From Leptospira sp. B5-022 (lineage in GTDB: Bacteria; Spirochaetota; Leptospiria; Leptospirales; Leptospiraceae), in the NCBI RefSeq assembly GCF_000347035.1, contig NZ_ANIJ01000049.1, forward strand, positions 1 to 64,000: a stretch of 64,000 nt of DNA. Direction: 5' to 3'. The notes below the pieces were generated by a model. That model saw nothing but the letters and a program-made list of their open reading frames with translations, did not search any database and had not been told where the DNA came from. Made by a program: the position numbers and the translations under genes. Every line of letters starts with the position of its first letter. Position 1 is the first letter of the stretch. Positions 55,072 through 63,392 of the stretch are shown here, in pieces.

Positions 55072-55374
55072 TTATGCTCTAATTCTGAGCATTGTATCCA
55101 CTTTAAATTTACGAAGAACATCCATTAGAGCAGGTTGTAAATTCACAACCTCTAATTTTACTCCGAAATGATCCAAAAGGTTTCTAAGAGTGAGTAATTT
55201 TGCGACTCCGCTGGAAGTGATTTTTTTGGTCGGGGTCATGTCCAAGGTCAGGTTTTGGATATGGGCCCTAGAAGCCTGTTCCGAAATTTCATCGAAAACT
55301 TTTTCGTATCCGTCCAGAAGTTGATTTTCGAAACGAACGATTCCGTGTTTATTTTGTATCGTTAATTTGGCCAT
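55072..55374 (-). CDS. STAS-domain anti-sigma factor antagonist
   Basis: This is a 100-residue STAS protein of the SpoIIAA/RsbV kind. The phosphorylatable Ser region is KKITSSGVAKLLTLRNLL (about 51-68), preceded by LTLDMTPT in place of the usual D-L. The N-terminal strand is TIQNKHGIVRFENQL. It would be inactivated by phosphorylation from an RsbW-type kinase such as the one at 42871. It is first in line before the ABC operon (53-bp gap) and is preceded by an inverted-repeat-rich leader at 55381-55462. Confidence 0.88.
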   Translation of the reverse strand: MAKLTIQNKHGIVRFENQLLDGYEKVFDEISEQASRAHIQNLTLDMTPTKKITSSGVAKLLTLRNLLDHFGVKLEVVNLQPALMDVLRKFKVDTMLRIRA

Positions 55375-55380
55375 AGCGCA

Positions 55381-55462
55381 GTTTGTTTAGTGAAATAGAC
55401 TCCTAAAACTAAGTCATCCCAACAAATAAAAGAGGGAGGAGTGCCGGTCTTACTAAACAAAC
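55381..55462. repeat. Nested inverted repeats upstream of STAS gene
   Basis: GTTTGTTTAGT (55381-55391) and ACTAAACAAAC (55452-55462) are perfect inverted copies. Inside them ACTCCT (55399-55404) pairs with AGGAGT (55437-55442). GTGCCG (55441) and CGGCAC (55480) form an overlapping alternative pairing. The structure fills the gap between the methyltransferase stop and the STAS start and could be a 5' leader fold or a small MITE-like remnant. Confidence 0.55.
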
Positions 55463-55469
55463 AAGCGGT

Positions 55470-56267
55470 TTACATTTTTCGGCACATAAAATTCCAGTAA
55501 TTCGCTTTCGGTAAAATTTCCCAGGACTCGTAATCGGAGCCGATCCCAAGAATTTCCAGGCCGGAATTTTGTAGTAACTTCGACCAAGTTTCAAGCGGAT
55601 AGGCCCTATGAAAATGTTCCTCTAACTCTGTAATTCCCGGTCCTGAAAATTCCAAACTGGTTTTTAGCACGGAAGTTTCCGGGTCGAAATCGTTCCTCCA
55701 GAGGAGTTTTGTCTTCCCGTGGGTCTCCTGTAGGACCTTATTCTGAAAATTTTTCCGAAAATTTTCGGCAGTGCTTACATCGAAAAAGAAGACCCCGTTC
55801 TTCTCCAAGACCGCTGAAACTTGGGTAAATACCTGGGAGAGTTCGTTTTCTCTTTGGAAATAATTCAAAGTGTCGTGAACGGAAAAAACGAGATCAAAAG
55901 ATTTGTTAAGAGGGGGGAAGGAGAGAAGATTCCCTAATTTCCGAACTCCTCTAATTTGCTCGGAATCGGCGATTTGAAGCATTTCAGGAGAATTATCGAT
56001 CCCCCAAAGCTCGGTGGAAGGAGGTAAGAATTTCCAGATTTTGCAGGTGCCGCAGCCTAAATCCAAGGCGACTTTGGGATGGATTTTTTGGGTCCCGATC
56101 TGGTAAGATTCCAAAATCATCCCAGCCCAGTCTCGATACGGTGCCCGTTTCATGACCCCGTCGTAAATGCCTGCAAATGCGGTATAAGGCCTTTTTTTGG
56201 GGATTGGAGAAATAATTCTTGCTTTATTCCCCTGCATACGAGTATTCCTATCCATTTGATGCGACAT
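55470..56267 (-). CDS. SAM-dependent class I methyltransferase
   Basis: This protein of about 265 residues uses ATG 56267. GTG 56291 and ATG 56237 (with AGGA upstream) are alternatives, and the domain itself starts at PYTAFAGIYDGVM. The Rossmann motif I is VALDLGCGTCKIWKFL (about 65), followed by LWGIDNSPEMLQIA, FDLVFSVHDTLNYF and VLEKNGVFFFDVS. The substrate is unknown; small-molecule UbiE/Methyltransf_25-type enzymes look like this. The extra 30-residue basic N-terminus may not be translated. It is divergent from the coiled-coil gene. Confidence 0.86.
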   Translation of the reverse strand: MSHQMDRNTRMQGNKARIISPIPKKRPYTAFAGIYDGVMKRAPYRDWAGMILESYQIGTQKIHPKVALDLGCGTCKIWKFLPPSTELWGIDNSPEMLQIADSEQIRGVRKLGNLLSFPPLNKSFDLVFSVHDTLNYFQRENELSQVFTQVSAVLEKNGVFFFDVSTAENFRKNFQNKVLQETHGKTKLLWRNDFDPETSVLKTSLEFSGPGITELEEHFHRAYPLETWSKLLQNSGLEILGIGSDYESWEILPKANYWNFMCRKM

Positions 56268-56314
56268 AATTCTTTGAAGGGTTTTCTTCACAGAATCTTC
56301 GTGAAACTCTAAGT

Positions 56315-59300
56315 ATGGGCCTAGAACTACTTTTACCCTTTTTAGCCAGTGTAGGCATTACTATCCTCCTTCGTAGGATGGACAAGTCGAATTATAAGCT
56401 CAGCCAGATCAAAAGATACACTGGCAAACTCCAGGAAGAATTACAAGAGATTGCCCTGGAAAAAATCCAATCCGTAAAGGATTCCGGAATAGAACTGGAG
56501 ATCAGTTTAAAGCAGACCAGAAAACTAGCGGAAGAAGTAAAAGGCCTCAACGAAGAATCCAAACAATTATTGGAAACTATCCGTTCCAATCGGGATTTTT
56601 TAAACGCAGTCACTTTAGATCTGAAAGAAGTGGTCCATCTTTCTTCCGATATTCGCCAAGAATCCCAGTCCATCCAAGACGGATTACAAAGACTGGAAAT
56701 GGGCAAAAAAGAAGTGTACGGGATCGGAAATCGGATCCAAGAACTTCGTTCCGAGGCAGAAGTTTTACTCGAAGCATTCCAAGAAAAATTAAATTTCCGT
56801 TCGGACGATATTTTGCAGTCACTCGCTTCCAAAATTGTGGAGCTGGAAGGTCTTTTAGAAGTAAAAGCGGATCGTATCGAATCGGGTTTGGAAGAATTGG
56901 GAGAAGCGTTCCGCCAAAGATTAGAGGCCCAAACCAAATCATTATACCATGAAACCGTAGGCAAGGTGGATAACGCCCGCGAAGAAGTGCAGTCTCTTCT
57001 GGAATCAGTAAAAGTAAAAGAAGAAGACTTGGATGCCAGAACGGATCGTATGCAGACCGCATTTTTATCCGTTTCCGAAAAAATAGATCGATTAGAGACC
57101 AGAGTGGATGAGAAGGCCGAGCTTGCGGATCGTAAGTTAGAGGAAACCTTCTCTCGTAACGAATCAGTCATTCGCCAAAAATACGATCAAGTATTAGAAC
57201 AAGTAGTTCACTCTAAAGAAGCATTCTTAAACGGAGTCCGTATTGAGATCGAGGCCATTCGTAAAGAAATAGAAGGAATGAGCCTGGAAACTCTGACACG
57301 TCGCGACGAGATCTTAAACGAGACAAGACGACAAGCGGAAGGGATCAACGACTCCATCAATATTTTCCAAGAAAAATATCTGGAAGCGGAAAACAAACTA
57401 CTCAAGCAGGCCGATTCTCGCAAAGCGGATTTGATGCGTCAGATCGATTCTTTCGAGGACGAATTCAATCGTATTTCCAGCAGTCTCCGAATAGAAGCGG
57501 AAGATCTAAGAAAAGAGATCCTTTCCGGACTGAAAGAATTTCATTCCGCGTTAGAATCTTCTCGTTCCGAAGAGGAAAGAAAGTCCAAACTTAAACTGGA
57601 CCAAGTTAGAGAATCTTTGGAAGAAGAACTAAAAGTGCTGCAAGCCTCTCAGGCGGAAAAATTCCGTGCGGATTGGGAAACAATTAAGGAAAACGTTAAG
57701 GAATATTCCTCACAAATCTCTAATCGAATGAAAGAGATAGAAGTTTCCGTAAAAGAATTAAAAGGTTCTTTAGAGGAAGAAGTAAGCGCATTACACGCTT
57801 CTCATTCGGAACGTTTCCGTTCGGAATGGGATTCCATTAGAGAAAATGTAAAAATTTTCGACGTCCAGGTTTCTTCTCGAATGAAAGAAATGGATTCGTA
57901 TGTAAAAGATATCCGGGAAGCTCTCGAAGGAACCGCAGGAGATATTTTAGCCGAAGCAGAATCCAAGGTAAGCGAGATCGGTCTCTCAATCGAAGACGAA
58001 TTCCGCAAAATGGACAGAAGATTCGAACACTTCTCCCGTTCTTGGGAAGAAGAAGTCCAGTCCCAGAAAAACCATACCATGGACGCGATCCGTGGATTGG
58101 AAGAAAGATTGGGCCAGATCCATTTTAAAGGTGCGGAATATCTGGAAGAATTTTCCAAATCTTATGCGGAACAAAAGGATAAGATCGAAGAATTCGTATC
58201 CAAATACAAGACGAACTTCCAAAAAGAGGGAGATGAAGTTAGAGACGAACTTGTTTCTCGTTTCAAAGACTTAAAAGCGGAAGCGATCACAAGTGTCGAA
58301 AACGTAAAAGTGGAATATTCCGCTGCGGGAGAAAGATTCGAAAATCTTCTGCGCAAAAACGAAAAACTTTTAGAAATGCAAGCGGAGAAGATCCGCACTT
58401 CCACCGAATCTCAGCTGGAAAAAGCCGGAGAACAGGCAAGAGTCGTTCTGGACAAATTGAAAGAATCCGGCCAAGATTTCTTCGAAAGACAGGAAGAAAA
58501 AATCGATCGTCTAAACGATACGATCGATTCCAAGATCAATAGACAATTATCCGCTCTTCTAGATAAAGGCCAAGTCCAACTGAGCCAGCTGGAAGAAAGG
58601 ATCGCAAAACATCTAGCGGATGTAAAACGACATCTAGAAGAAGCTTTAGATTCCGGTATCAAAGAAAGCGAAAACCAGATGAAGGAATTCCAAAATCAGG
58701 TAAAATTCCTGCTTAAAGAAACCGAAGAATCTTCGGAAGAATTCCTAAAAACCGGAAGAGAAGAATTCCAGAAGGCACAGAAAGAATATCGTGTGCTTCA
58801 AATCGATCTTCGCAAAGACTTAGAAGAGATCCAAGATGCAAAACGTTCTCTCTTCTCCGAATTGGAAGAAGAAGCGGAAAAACTACGTTCTTCCGTAGAC
58901 GAGATCTCTGAGAGGATCCTGGACGCGGAAAAACGTTCCGCACTCTTCTTAGATGTAAAAGAAATTATAGAACGTTCCGAAGAGTTCGTTTCCGAAATGA
59001 AAGAAGCTTTGGAAGATGCAAACCAAACGGAAAAAACGTACGAGGATCTGGATCAAAACTTAGTTCGGATCAAAAAAGTCCAAGAAGATTTGGAGAACCG
59101 TATTTCTCAAGCAGAGGAGAGAAGTGCAGAAATTCTTTCCATAGAAGAGAAAGCGGAAGTTTTAAAAGAAGAATTCGAAAGGATCATGGAAGAATCCTCT
59201 CATTGGAACGATACTCATCGCAAGTTGGTCGAAGCAGGAGAGAGGGCATTCGAAATGGAGTCCCGCTTCTTAGATCTGGAAGATCGATTGGGCAGGGTCG

Positions 59301-59896
59301 TTTCCGTTAGAGAAGAGATCAAACAGCTTGACCAAGATAGCCAAGGCCATAAGGAAAACTCCTTCAAGCTCGCCCAAAAGATACGCGAGATGGAAAAAGA
59401 GATCTCCGTTATCGAAGCGAGAGAAAGAGAAGTCGCCGAAACTCTTCGGAAGACAGACGACAGGCTGGAAACTCTTGCGGGCAGAAAAGAAGAAATACTC
59501 TCCGTCGAAGCTAAGTTCGATAAGATAGAAGACCTGATGTCCGAGCTAGGAGAGCGCCATAAACAGATCAGCACTCTCCAACAAAGATTGGATGATATGA
59601 AAGAAGGTGCTCTTTCCGTTAAGGACGACTTAGAAGGTCTACTTTCCGAAGCGGAAGATACCTTCGAAAAACTTTCTACATTCATGGATGTGGTCCAAAC
59701 CAATATGTCTAAGACCGGAGGGGGAAAATCCGGTAAGATGCAAGGTCAAGATCCCCTAGTTGCTCGAAAGAAAGCGACAGTGTTGAATTTATTTCACAAT
59801 TTCCATTGGCAACCAGAGACGATCGCTGAAAAATTAGGGCTCGAAACTTCTTTAGTCCAGACGATCATTCAAAACGAGACGGTGAAAAAGGGATGA
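56315..59896 (+). CDS. SpiroCoCo-type giant coiled-coil protein
   Basis: This 1193-residue protein has an N-terminal membrane segment (GLELLLPFLASVGITILL), followed by about 1100 residues of almost uninterrupted heptad-repeat coiled coil rich in Glu/Lys/Arg. Two internal near-duplicate blocks are visible (around VKEYSSQISNRMKEIEVSVK and VKIFDVQVSSRMKEMDSYVK). The last 50 residues form a small helical domain (ARKKATVLNLFHNFHWQPETIAEKLGLETSLVQTII, split) like a helix-turn-helix. It matches the spirochaete-specific SpiroCoCo type. A cytoskeletal or cell-shape role is plausible, but I have no direct evidence. ATG 56315. Confidence 0.87.
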   Translation: MGLELLLPFLASVGITILLRRMDKSNYKLSQIKRYTGKLQEELQEIALEKIQSVKDSGIELEISLKQTRKLAEEVKGLNEESKQLLETIRSNRDFLNAVTLDLKEVVHLSSDIRQESQSIQDGLQRLEMGKKEVYGIGNRIQELRSEAEVLLEAFQEKLNFRSDDILQSLASKIVELEGLLEVKADRIESGLEELGEAFRQRLEAQTKSLYHETVGKVDNAREEVQSLLESVKVKEEDLDARTDRMQTAFLSVSEKIDRLETRVDEKAELADRKLEETFSRNESVIRQKYDQVLEQVVHSKEAFLNGVRIEIEAIRKEIEGMSLETLTRRDEILNETRRQAEGINDSINIFQEKYLEAENKLLKQADSRKADLMRQIDSFEDEFNRISSSLRIEAEDLRKEILSGLKEFHSALESSRSEEERKSKLKLDQVRESLEEELKVLQASQAEKFRADWETIKENVKEYSSQISNRMKEIEVSVKELKGSLEEEVSALHASHSERFRSEWDSIRENVKIFDVQVSSRMKEMDSYVKDIREALEGTAGDILAEAESKVSEIGLSIEDEFRKMDRRFEHFSRSWEEEVQSQKNHTMDAIRGLEERLGQIHFKGAEYLEEFSKSYAEQKDKIEEFVSKYKTNFQKEGDEVRDELVSRFKDLKAEAITSVENVKVEYSAAGERFENLLRKNEKLLEMQAEKIRTSTESQLEKAGEQARVVLDKLKESGQDFFERQEEKIDRLNDTIDSKINRQLSALLDKGQVQLSQLEERIAKHLADVKRHLEEALDSGIKESENQMKEFQNQVKFLLKETEESSEEFLKTGREEFQKAQKEYRVLQIDLRKDLEEIQDAKRSLFSELEEEAEKLRSSVDEISERILDAEKRSALFLDVKEIIERSEEFVSEMKEALEDANQTEKTYEDLDQNLVRIKKVQEDLENRISQAEERSAEILSIEEKAEVLKEEFERIMEESSHWNDTHRKLVEAGERAFEMESRFLDLEDRLGRVVSVREEIKQLDQDSQGHKENSFKLAQKIREMEKEISVIEAREREVAETLRKTDDRLETLAGRKEEILSVEAKFDKIEDLMSELGERHKQISTLQQRLDDMKEGALSVKDDLEGLLSEAEDTFEKLSTFMDVVQTNMSKTGGGKSGKMQGQDPLVARKKATVLNLFHNFHWQPETIAEKLGLETSLVQTIIQNETVKKG

Positions 59897-60174
59897 TTTT
59901 TTTCTTGACCCGAATGTTTTTCCCCAATATGTCTCGTTCCCACTTGTATTATACGACATGCAAAAAATTTCATAGGGAGACCTTTCGTTTTTAATAAAAA
60001 ACTGAAATTGTAGGGTGGCATTCCGAAAATGATTCCTTTTTTCGGGGCGTCTGGAAACGTATCAAAGTAAATTTGACACGTTCCGGATAAGTCTCGGGAT
60101 GGAAAAAGGAGAAGCTCCCAAAGCTCGTTCGTATGGTACAAAAAAAGAAAACTACTGTTAAGAGGAAGAATTCC
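59897..60174 (+). promoter_or_regulatory. Long leader/promoter region of histone-map operon
   Basis: This 278-bp gap holds TTGACC (59905-59910) and TATGTC (59928-59933) with a 17-bp spacer, a second box TATTAT (59947-59952), and a stem CCGAAAA (60023-60029)/TTTTCGG (60039-60045). Transcripts from the first promoter would have a leader of about 230 nt. A short in-frame basic extension (from ATG 60133) lies at its end. No terminator for the coiled-coil gene is seen. Confidence 0.45.
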
Positions 60175-60366
60175 ATGGCTCAAAGCGCTGAAAAGGATAC
60201 CCTCATCGTCGCAAGCAAGGTAAAAGCTTACATCAAATCTAAAGGCTTTATGACTTCCGGAGACGCGGTCGATGGCTTGAATGAAAAGTTATACGGACTG
60301 ATCGACGATGCTTTAAAACGTACCGAGGCGAACAAACGCACTACGGTTAGACCAACCGACTTCTAA
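60175..60366 (+). CDS. Bacterial histone-fold protein
   Basis: This is a 63-residue protein from ATG 60175, which has AGAGGAAG 6 nt upstream. Helix alpha1 is IVASKVKAYIKSKG, followed by a loop, then the long alpha2 (SGDAVDGLNEKLYGLIDDALKRTEANK) and the histone-like loop RTTVRPTDF. This matches the histone fold with a minimal third helix, as in the bacterial histones known from Bdellovibrio and Leptospira. It is predicted to dimerise and bind DNA as a chromatin protein. An in-frame ATG 60133 would add the basic tail MVQKKKTTVKRKNS. map starts 7 bp after its stop. Confidence 0.9.
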   Translation: MAQSAEKDTLIVASKVKAYIKSKGFMTSGDAVDGLNEKLYGLIDDALKRTEANKRTTVRPTDF

Positions 60367-60373
60367 TCCATTC

Positions 60374-61129
60374 TTGATCTACATCAAGAACAAGACTGAA
60401 ATCGAGAAAATGAGGGCGGCGGGCAAATTAGCCGCCGCGCTTCTGGACTATATCTCCGGGTTCATCCAGCCTGGTATAAGTACGCTTGCGATCAACGATC
60501 TCTGCGAAGAGTTCACGAAGAAGCATGGAGGAAAATCGGCACCTTTAGGTTATAAAGGTTTTCCGAAATCTGTGTGTACTTCCGTCAACGAAGTGGTTTG
60601 CCACGGCATCCCGAAAGCGATCGATGTTCTGAAAGAAGGGGATATCGTCAACGTAGATGTGACTCCTATCGTGGACGGCTATCACGGGGATAGCTCTCGT
60701 ACTTTTATTGTGGGCGGTAAAACTTCTCCCGAAGTGGAGCGTCTAGTCAAAGATGCGGAACGTGCCATGTGGGTGGGGATAGAACAGGTAAAACCTGGAA
60801 ATCGTGTAAGTGATATCGCAAATGCGATCGATGATTATCTGACCCCAAAAGGATACGGGATCGTCAAAGATCTAATGGGTCACGGAATCGGAAGAGGTTT
60901 TCATGAAGAACCTCAAATCCCTCATTACCGATCCGGCCGTAAACTGGCGAAACTGGAACCAGGAATGACATTCACTATAGAACCGATGGTGAATTTAGGG
61001 ACCTGGGAAGTAATTTTTTCTAAAAAGGATGGATGGACTGTGACCACAAAAGACGGAAAATGGTCCGCTCAGTTCGAACACACCATTCTAGTCACCGAAA
61101 AAGGCTATGAAATTTTAACCCAAGCATAG
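60374..61129 (+). CDS. map: Methionine aminopeptidase type I
   Basis: This 251-residue enzyme removes the N-terminal Met from nascent proteins. The metal ligands are visible: two Asp in VDVTPIVDGYHGDSSRTF (about 95-108), His in GHGIGRGFHEEPQIPHY (about 170), Glu in FTIEPM (about 204) and Glu in SAQFEHTILV (about 235). The length is normal with no N-terminal extension. The start is TTG 60374 with no good Shine-Dalgarno, 7 bp after the histone stop, so translation probably depends on coupling. The DUF350 gene follows after 13 bp. Confidence 0.96.
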   Translation: MIYIKNKTEIEKMRAAGKLAAALLDYISGFIQPGISTLAINDLCEEFTKKHGGKSAPLGYKGFPKSVCTSVNEVVCHGIPKAIDVLKEGDIVNVDVTPIVDGYHGDSSRTFIVGGKTSPEVERLVKDAERAMWVGIEQVKPGNRVSDIANAIDDYLTPKGYGIVKDLMGHGIGRGFHEEPQIPHYRSGRKLAKLEPGMTFTIEPMVNLGTWEVIFSKKDGWTVTTKDGKWSAQFEHTILVTEKGYEILTQA

Positions 61130-61142
61130 TAATCTGTCGTGC

Positions 61143-62066
61143 ATGGATTTCGTTTGGAAATATATTTCTTTACTAGGTAAGGATTTTGCCTTTTTCGTTT
61201 TAGGCTTTCTTGTCTTTTACATCGGCAAAAAACTCAAAGACTGGACGGAACCTCGTAAACTTGACGAGGAATTAGTAAAATCCGATAATAGTGCTCTTGC
61301 ACTCAGTTTATCCGGTTATTATATCGGGGTCATTATACTATTTATCACCATAGTTTCTCACCCCGGAGAAAAAGGGGACCTAATCGGAGATCTTTTTCAA
61401 GTTTCTTCCTTCTCTATTTTAGGAGTAGTGCTGCTACTAATTTCCCAAAAGATCAATGATGGATTGATCCTTGGCGGGATCGACGCGATCGAAGAGATCT
61501 ACGAAAAAAGAAATATAGCGGTAGCTTGCGTATTATTCGGAGGAACGATCGCTAGTTCCTTTTTTATCGCAGCAGCATTGAATGGAGATATAGGAGAGAA
61601 GGTATTTCCACAAGGGTTGGGAATTGCAGTTTCTCCGATAGTGGAAAAAACGATTATTGGATCCATTATTTCTGTGATCTTCTTTTCGGTCGGACAGATC
61701 GGAATGGTATTATTCTCCGTATATTATAAACTTTGGGTCCCTTATAAACTTAAGAGTGAGTTGGAAGAAAAACAAAACCTGGCGGCAGGAACTGCGTTTG
61801 CCGGGGCATTACTTGCGATCGGGATCTTACTTACCAGAGCATTGTTTAGGGAATTCGAATCCTTGTACCAAACCGGAATTTTGTTACTATTAGATCTGGG
61901 ACTTGCATTCCTTATTATTCCTATCTTGCATTTTTTTGCGGACTGGGTCGTTCTGCCTGGTTCCACATTGAAGGAAGAAATCGAAAGGGATCAAAATTTC
62001 GGGGCAGGTCTTTTGGAAGCTGTGGTGCTCGTGTCCTTCTCCGCGATTATATTTTTTGCGGTTTGA
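61143..62066 (+). CDS. Tandem DUF350 membrane protein
   Basis: This 307-residue protein has about eight membrane segments in two halves, each resembling the DUF350 module (LALSLSGYYIGVIILF and later AAGTAFAGALLAIGILL, each followed by LGVVLLLISQKINDGLI- or LDLGLAFLIIPIL-like helices). DUF350 proteins are uncharacterised inner-membrane proteins, often linked to stress or phage-shock-like genes. ATG 61143. It is probably the third gene of the histone-map operon. Its stop is 2 bp from the stop of a convergent small gene. Confidence 0.85.
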   Translation: MDFVWKYISLLGKDFAFFVLGFLVFYIGKKLKDWTEPRKLDEELVKSDNSALALSLSGYYIGVIILFITIVSHPGEKGDLIGDLFQVSSFSILGVVLLLISQKINDGLILGGIDAIEEIYEKRNIAVACVLFGGTIASSFFIAAALNGDIGEKVFPQGLGIAVSPIVEKTIIGSIISVIFFSVGQIGMVLFSVYYKLWVPYKLKSELEEKQNLAAGTAFAGALLAIGILLTRALFREFESLYQTGILLLLDLGLAFLIIPILHFFADWVVLPGSTLKEEIERDQNFGAGLLEAVVLVSFSAIIFFAV

Positions 62067-62068
62067 TT

Positions 62069-62431
62069 TTAGAATAAATCTTTGGAAGAGTATAATTTCC
62101 ATTCTAGATGATATACTTTTTTGATCCCGAAGTCGCAAGCGGCTTGTAAAATCATTTTTTCATCCGATTCTTGGGATAGGATAGAATAAGCGTCCGTTAG
62201 ATCCGAAACGATCTCGGCAAAAATATATGTATGAGTAGGTAAGAATGGAGAAAGTCCTCTCTCCGCAAATCCTCGTAGGGCTCCTAAAAGTCCTGCGAGT
62301 AAGATCCTACCTAGTGGTCTTGCTCTTTCTTTCGGAAGATCTAAGCCAGCTTCTTTTGCCGCGCTTAAAAGTTCCTGGAGGGGAATTCCCCCGGATATAG
62401 AATTTAAGGATATTTCTTCTCCTTCCTGCAT
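62069..62431 (-). CDS. Hypothetical protein
   Basis: The protein has 120 residues from ATG 62431 (MQEGEEISLNSISGG); a longer in-frame start would run into the divergent queG gene. It is helical, with a Leu/Ala/Gly-rich centre (RILLAGLLGALRGFAERGL) and an aromatic end (KKVYHLEWKLYSS). It has no signal peptide and no recognised family. It is divergent from queG across 16 bp, so the two promoters must lie inside the genes or overlap. It is convergent with the DUF350 gene. Confidence 0.7.
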   Translation of the reverse strand: MQEGEEISLNSISGGIPLQELLSAAKEAGLDLPKERARPLGRILLAGLLGALRGFAERGLSPFLPTHTYIFAEIVSDLTDAYSILSQESDEKMILQAACDFGIKKVYHLEWKLYSSKDLF

Positions 62432-62447
62432 AAAGAAAGAATACGAT

Positions 62448-63392
62448 ATGCTTCTCGAAAGTAAAGAACTTCTGGATGAGCTAAGGGATATCGCCGAGGA
62501 GAGTGGGTTCCAATTATTCGGCGTAGCGCCAGCTTTTGTTCCGTCGGAGGACAAAGAAAATATTCTTCATTGGGTTCGGGAAGGCCGTCATGGAAATATG
62601 GATTGGTATCCTAAAAACATGAACCTTCGACTAGAGCTGGAAGGACTCGGGTTCAAACCTGAATCAGTGATCGCGTTAGGCGCTTTATACAATGATCCCG
62701 AATATGAGAATTTGGATCTACCTTACCGTTTTTCCAGATATGCAATGGGAGAAGATTATCATTCCGTTCTTCGAAAAAAAGCTTCCGGCTTATTGGAGTT
62801 TTTAAGGAAGAAGTATCCGAATCAAAAGTTCCGACAAGGAGTGGATTCCCTTCCCGTTCCTGAAAAGATCCTAGCAAGAGAAGCTGGCCTAGGTTGGATC
62901 GGAAAAAATACTAACCTGATCCATGAAGAATACGGTTCCTTCTTTTTTATTAGTTTAATTTTTACGGATCTTCCTATTAACTTTGTTTCTGTCCAAGCAA
63001 AGGACAGATGTGGTACTTGCAGGGCCTGTATCGATTCTTGTCCAACCAAAGCATTGGAGCCGTATAAAATCGATGCTCGAAAATGTATTTCTTATAAAAC
63101 GATAGAAGATAGGTCCGAGACTGTGAACTCTTTGTACGGATGGGTGTACGGCTGCGATATCTGCCAAGAGATCTGTCCTTGGAATCAGGTCAAGGCCCGT
63201 AAAAAGGGTTGGAAAACAGAGATAGATGAATTTAAGATCCGAGATCTATTCAAAAAAGAAAATCTCTCGGATCTGGATGAGAAAGAATTCAAAAACTATT
63301 TTCAGGACTCCGCAGTAAATAGGATCTCCTACAAACAGATGAGAAGAAATTTAACTGTTTGGGAAAGAGATTCTTCCAAATTTGGAAGATAG
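62448..63392 (+). CDS. queG: Epoxyqueuosine reductase QueG
   Basis: This 314-residue cobalamin-dependent iron-sulfur enzyme performs the last step of queuosine synthesis in tRNA, reducing epoxyqueuosine. The N-terminal domain has FGVAPAFVPSEDKENILHW (split) and the catalytic Asp in GVDSLPVPEKILAREAGLGWIGKNT (split, about 130-150). Two 4Fe-4S clusters are bound by CGTCRACIDSCP (about 187) and CDICQEICPW (about 236). The length is typical of the HEAT-less form. The start is ATG 62448. Its end overlaps the next, convergent gene by 42 bp. Confidence 0.95.
   Translation: MLLESKELLDELRDIAEESGFQLFGVAPAFVPSEDKENILHWVREGRHGNMDWYPKNMNLRLELEGLGFKPESVIALGALYNDPEYENLDLPYRFSRYAMGEDYHSVLRKKASGLLEFLRKKYPNQKFRQGVDSLPVPEKILAREAGLGWIGKNTNLIHEEYGSFFFISLIFTDLPINFVSVQAKDRCGTCRACIDSCPTKALEPYKIDARKCISYKTIEDRSETVNSLYGWVYGCDICQEICPWNQVKARKKGWKTEIDEFKIRDLFKKENLSDLDEKEFKNYFQDSAVNRISYKQMRRNLTVWERDSSKFGR

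Noticed and set aside
56392..57171. Minus-strand open frame antisense to the coiled-coil gene
   Set aside because: A Ser-rich shadow of Glu/Lys heptad codons; no RBS or family resemblance.
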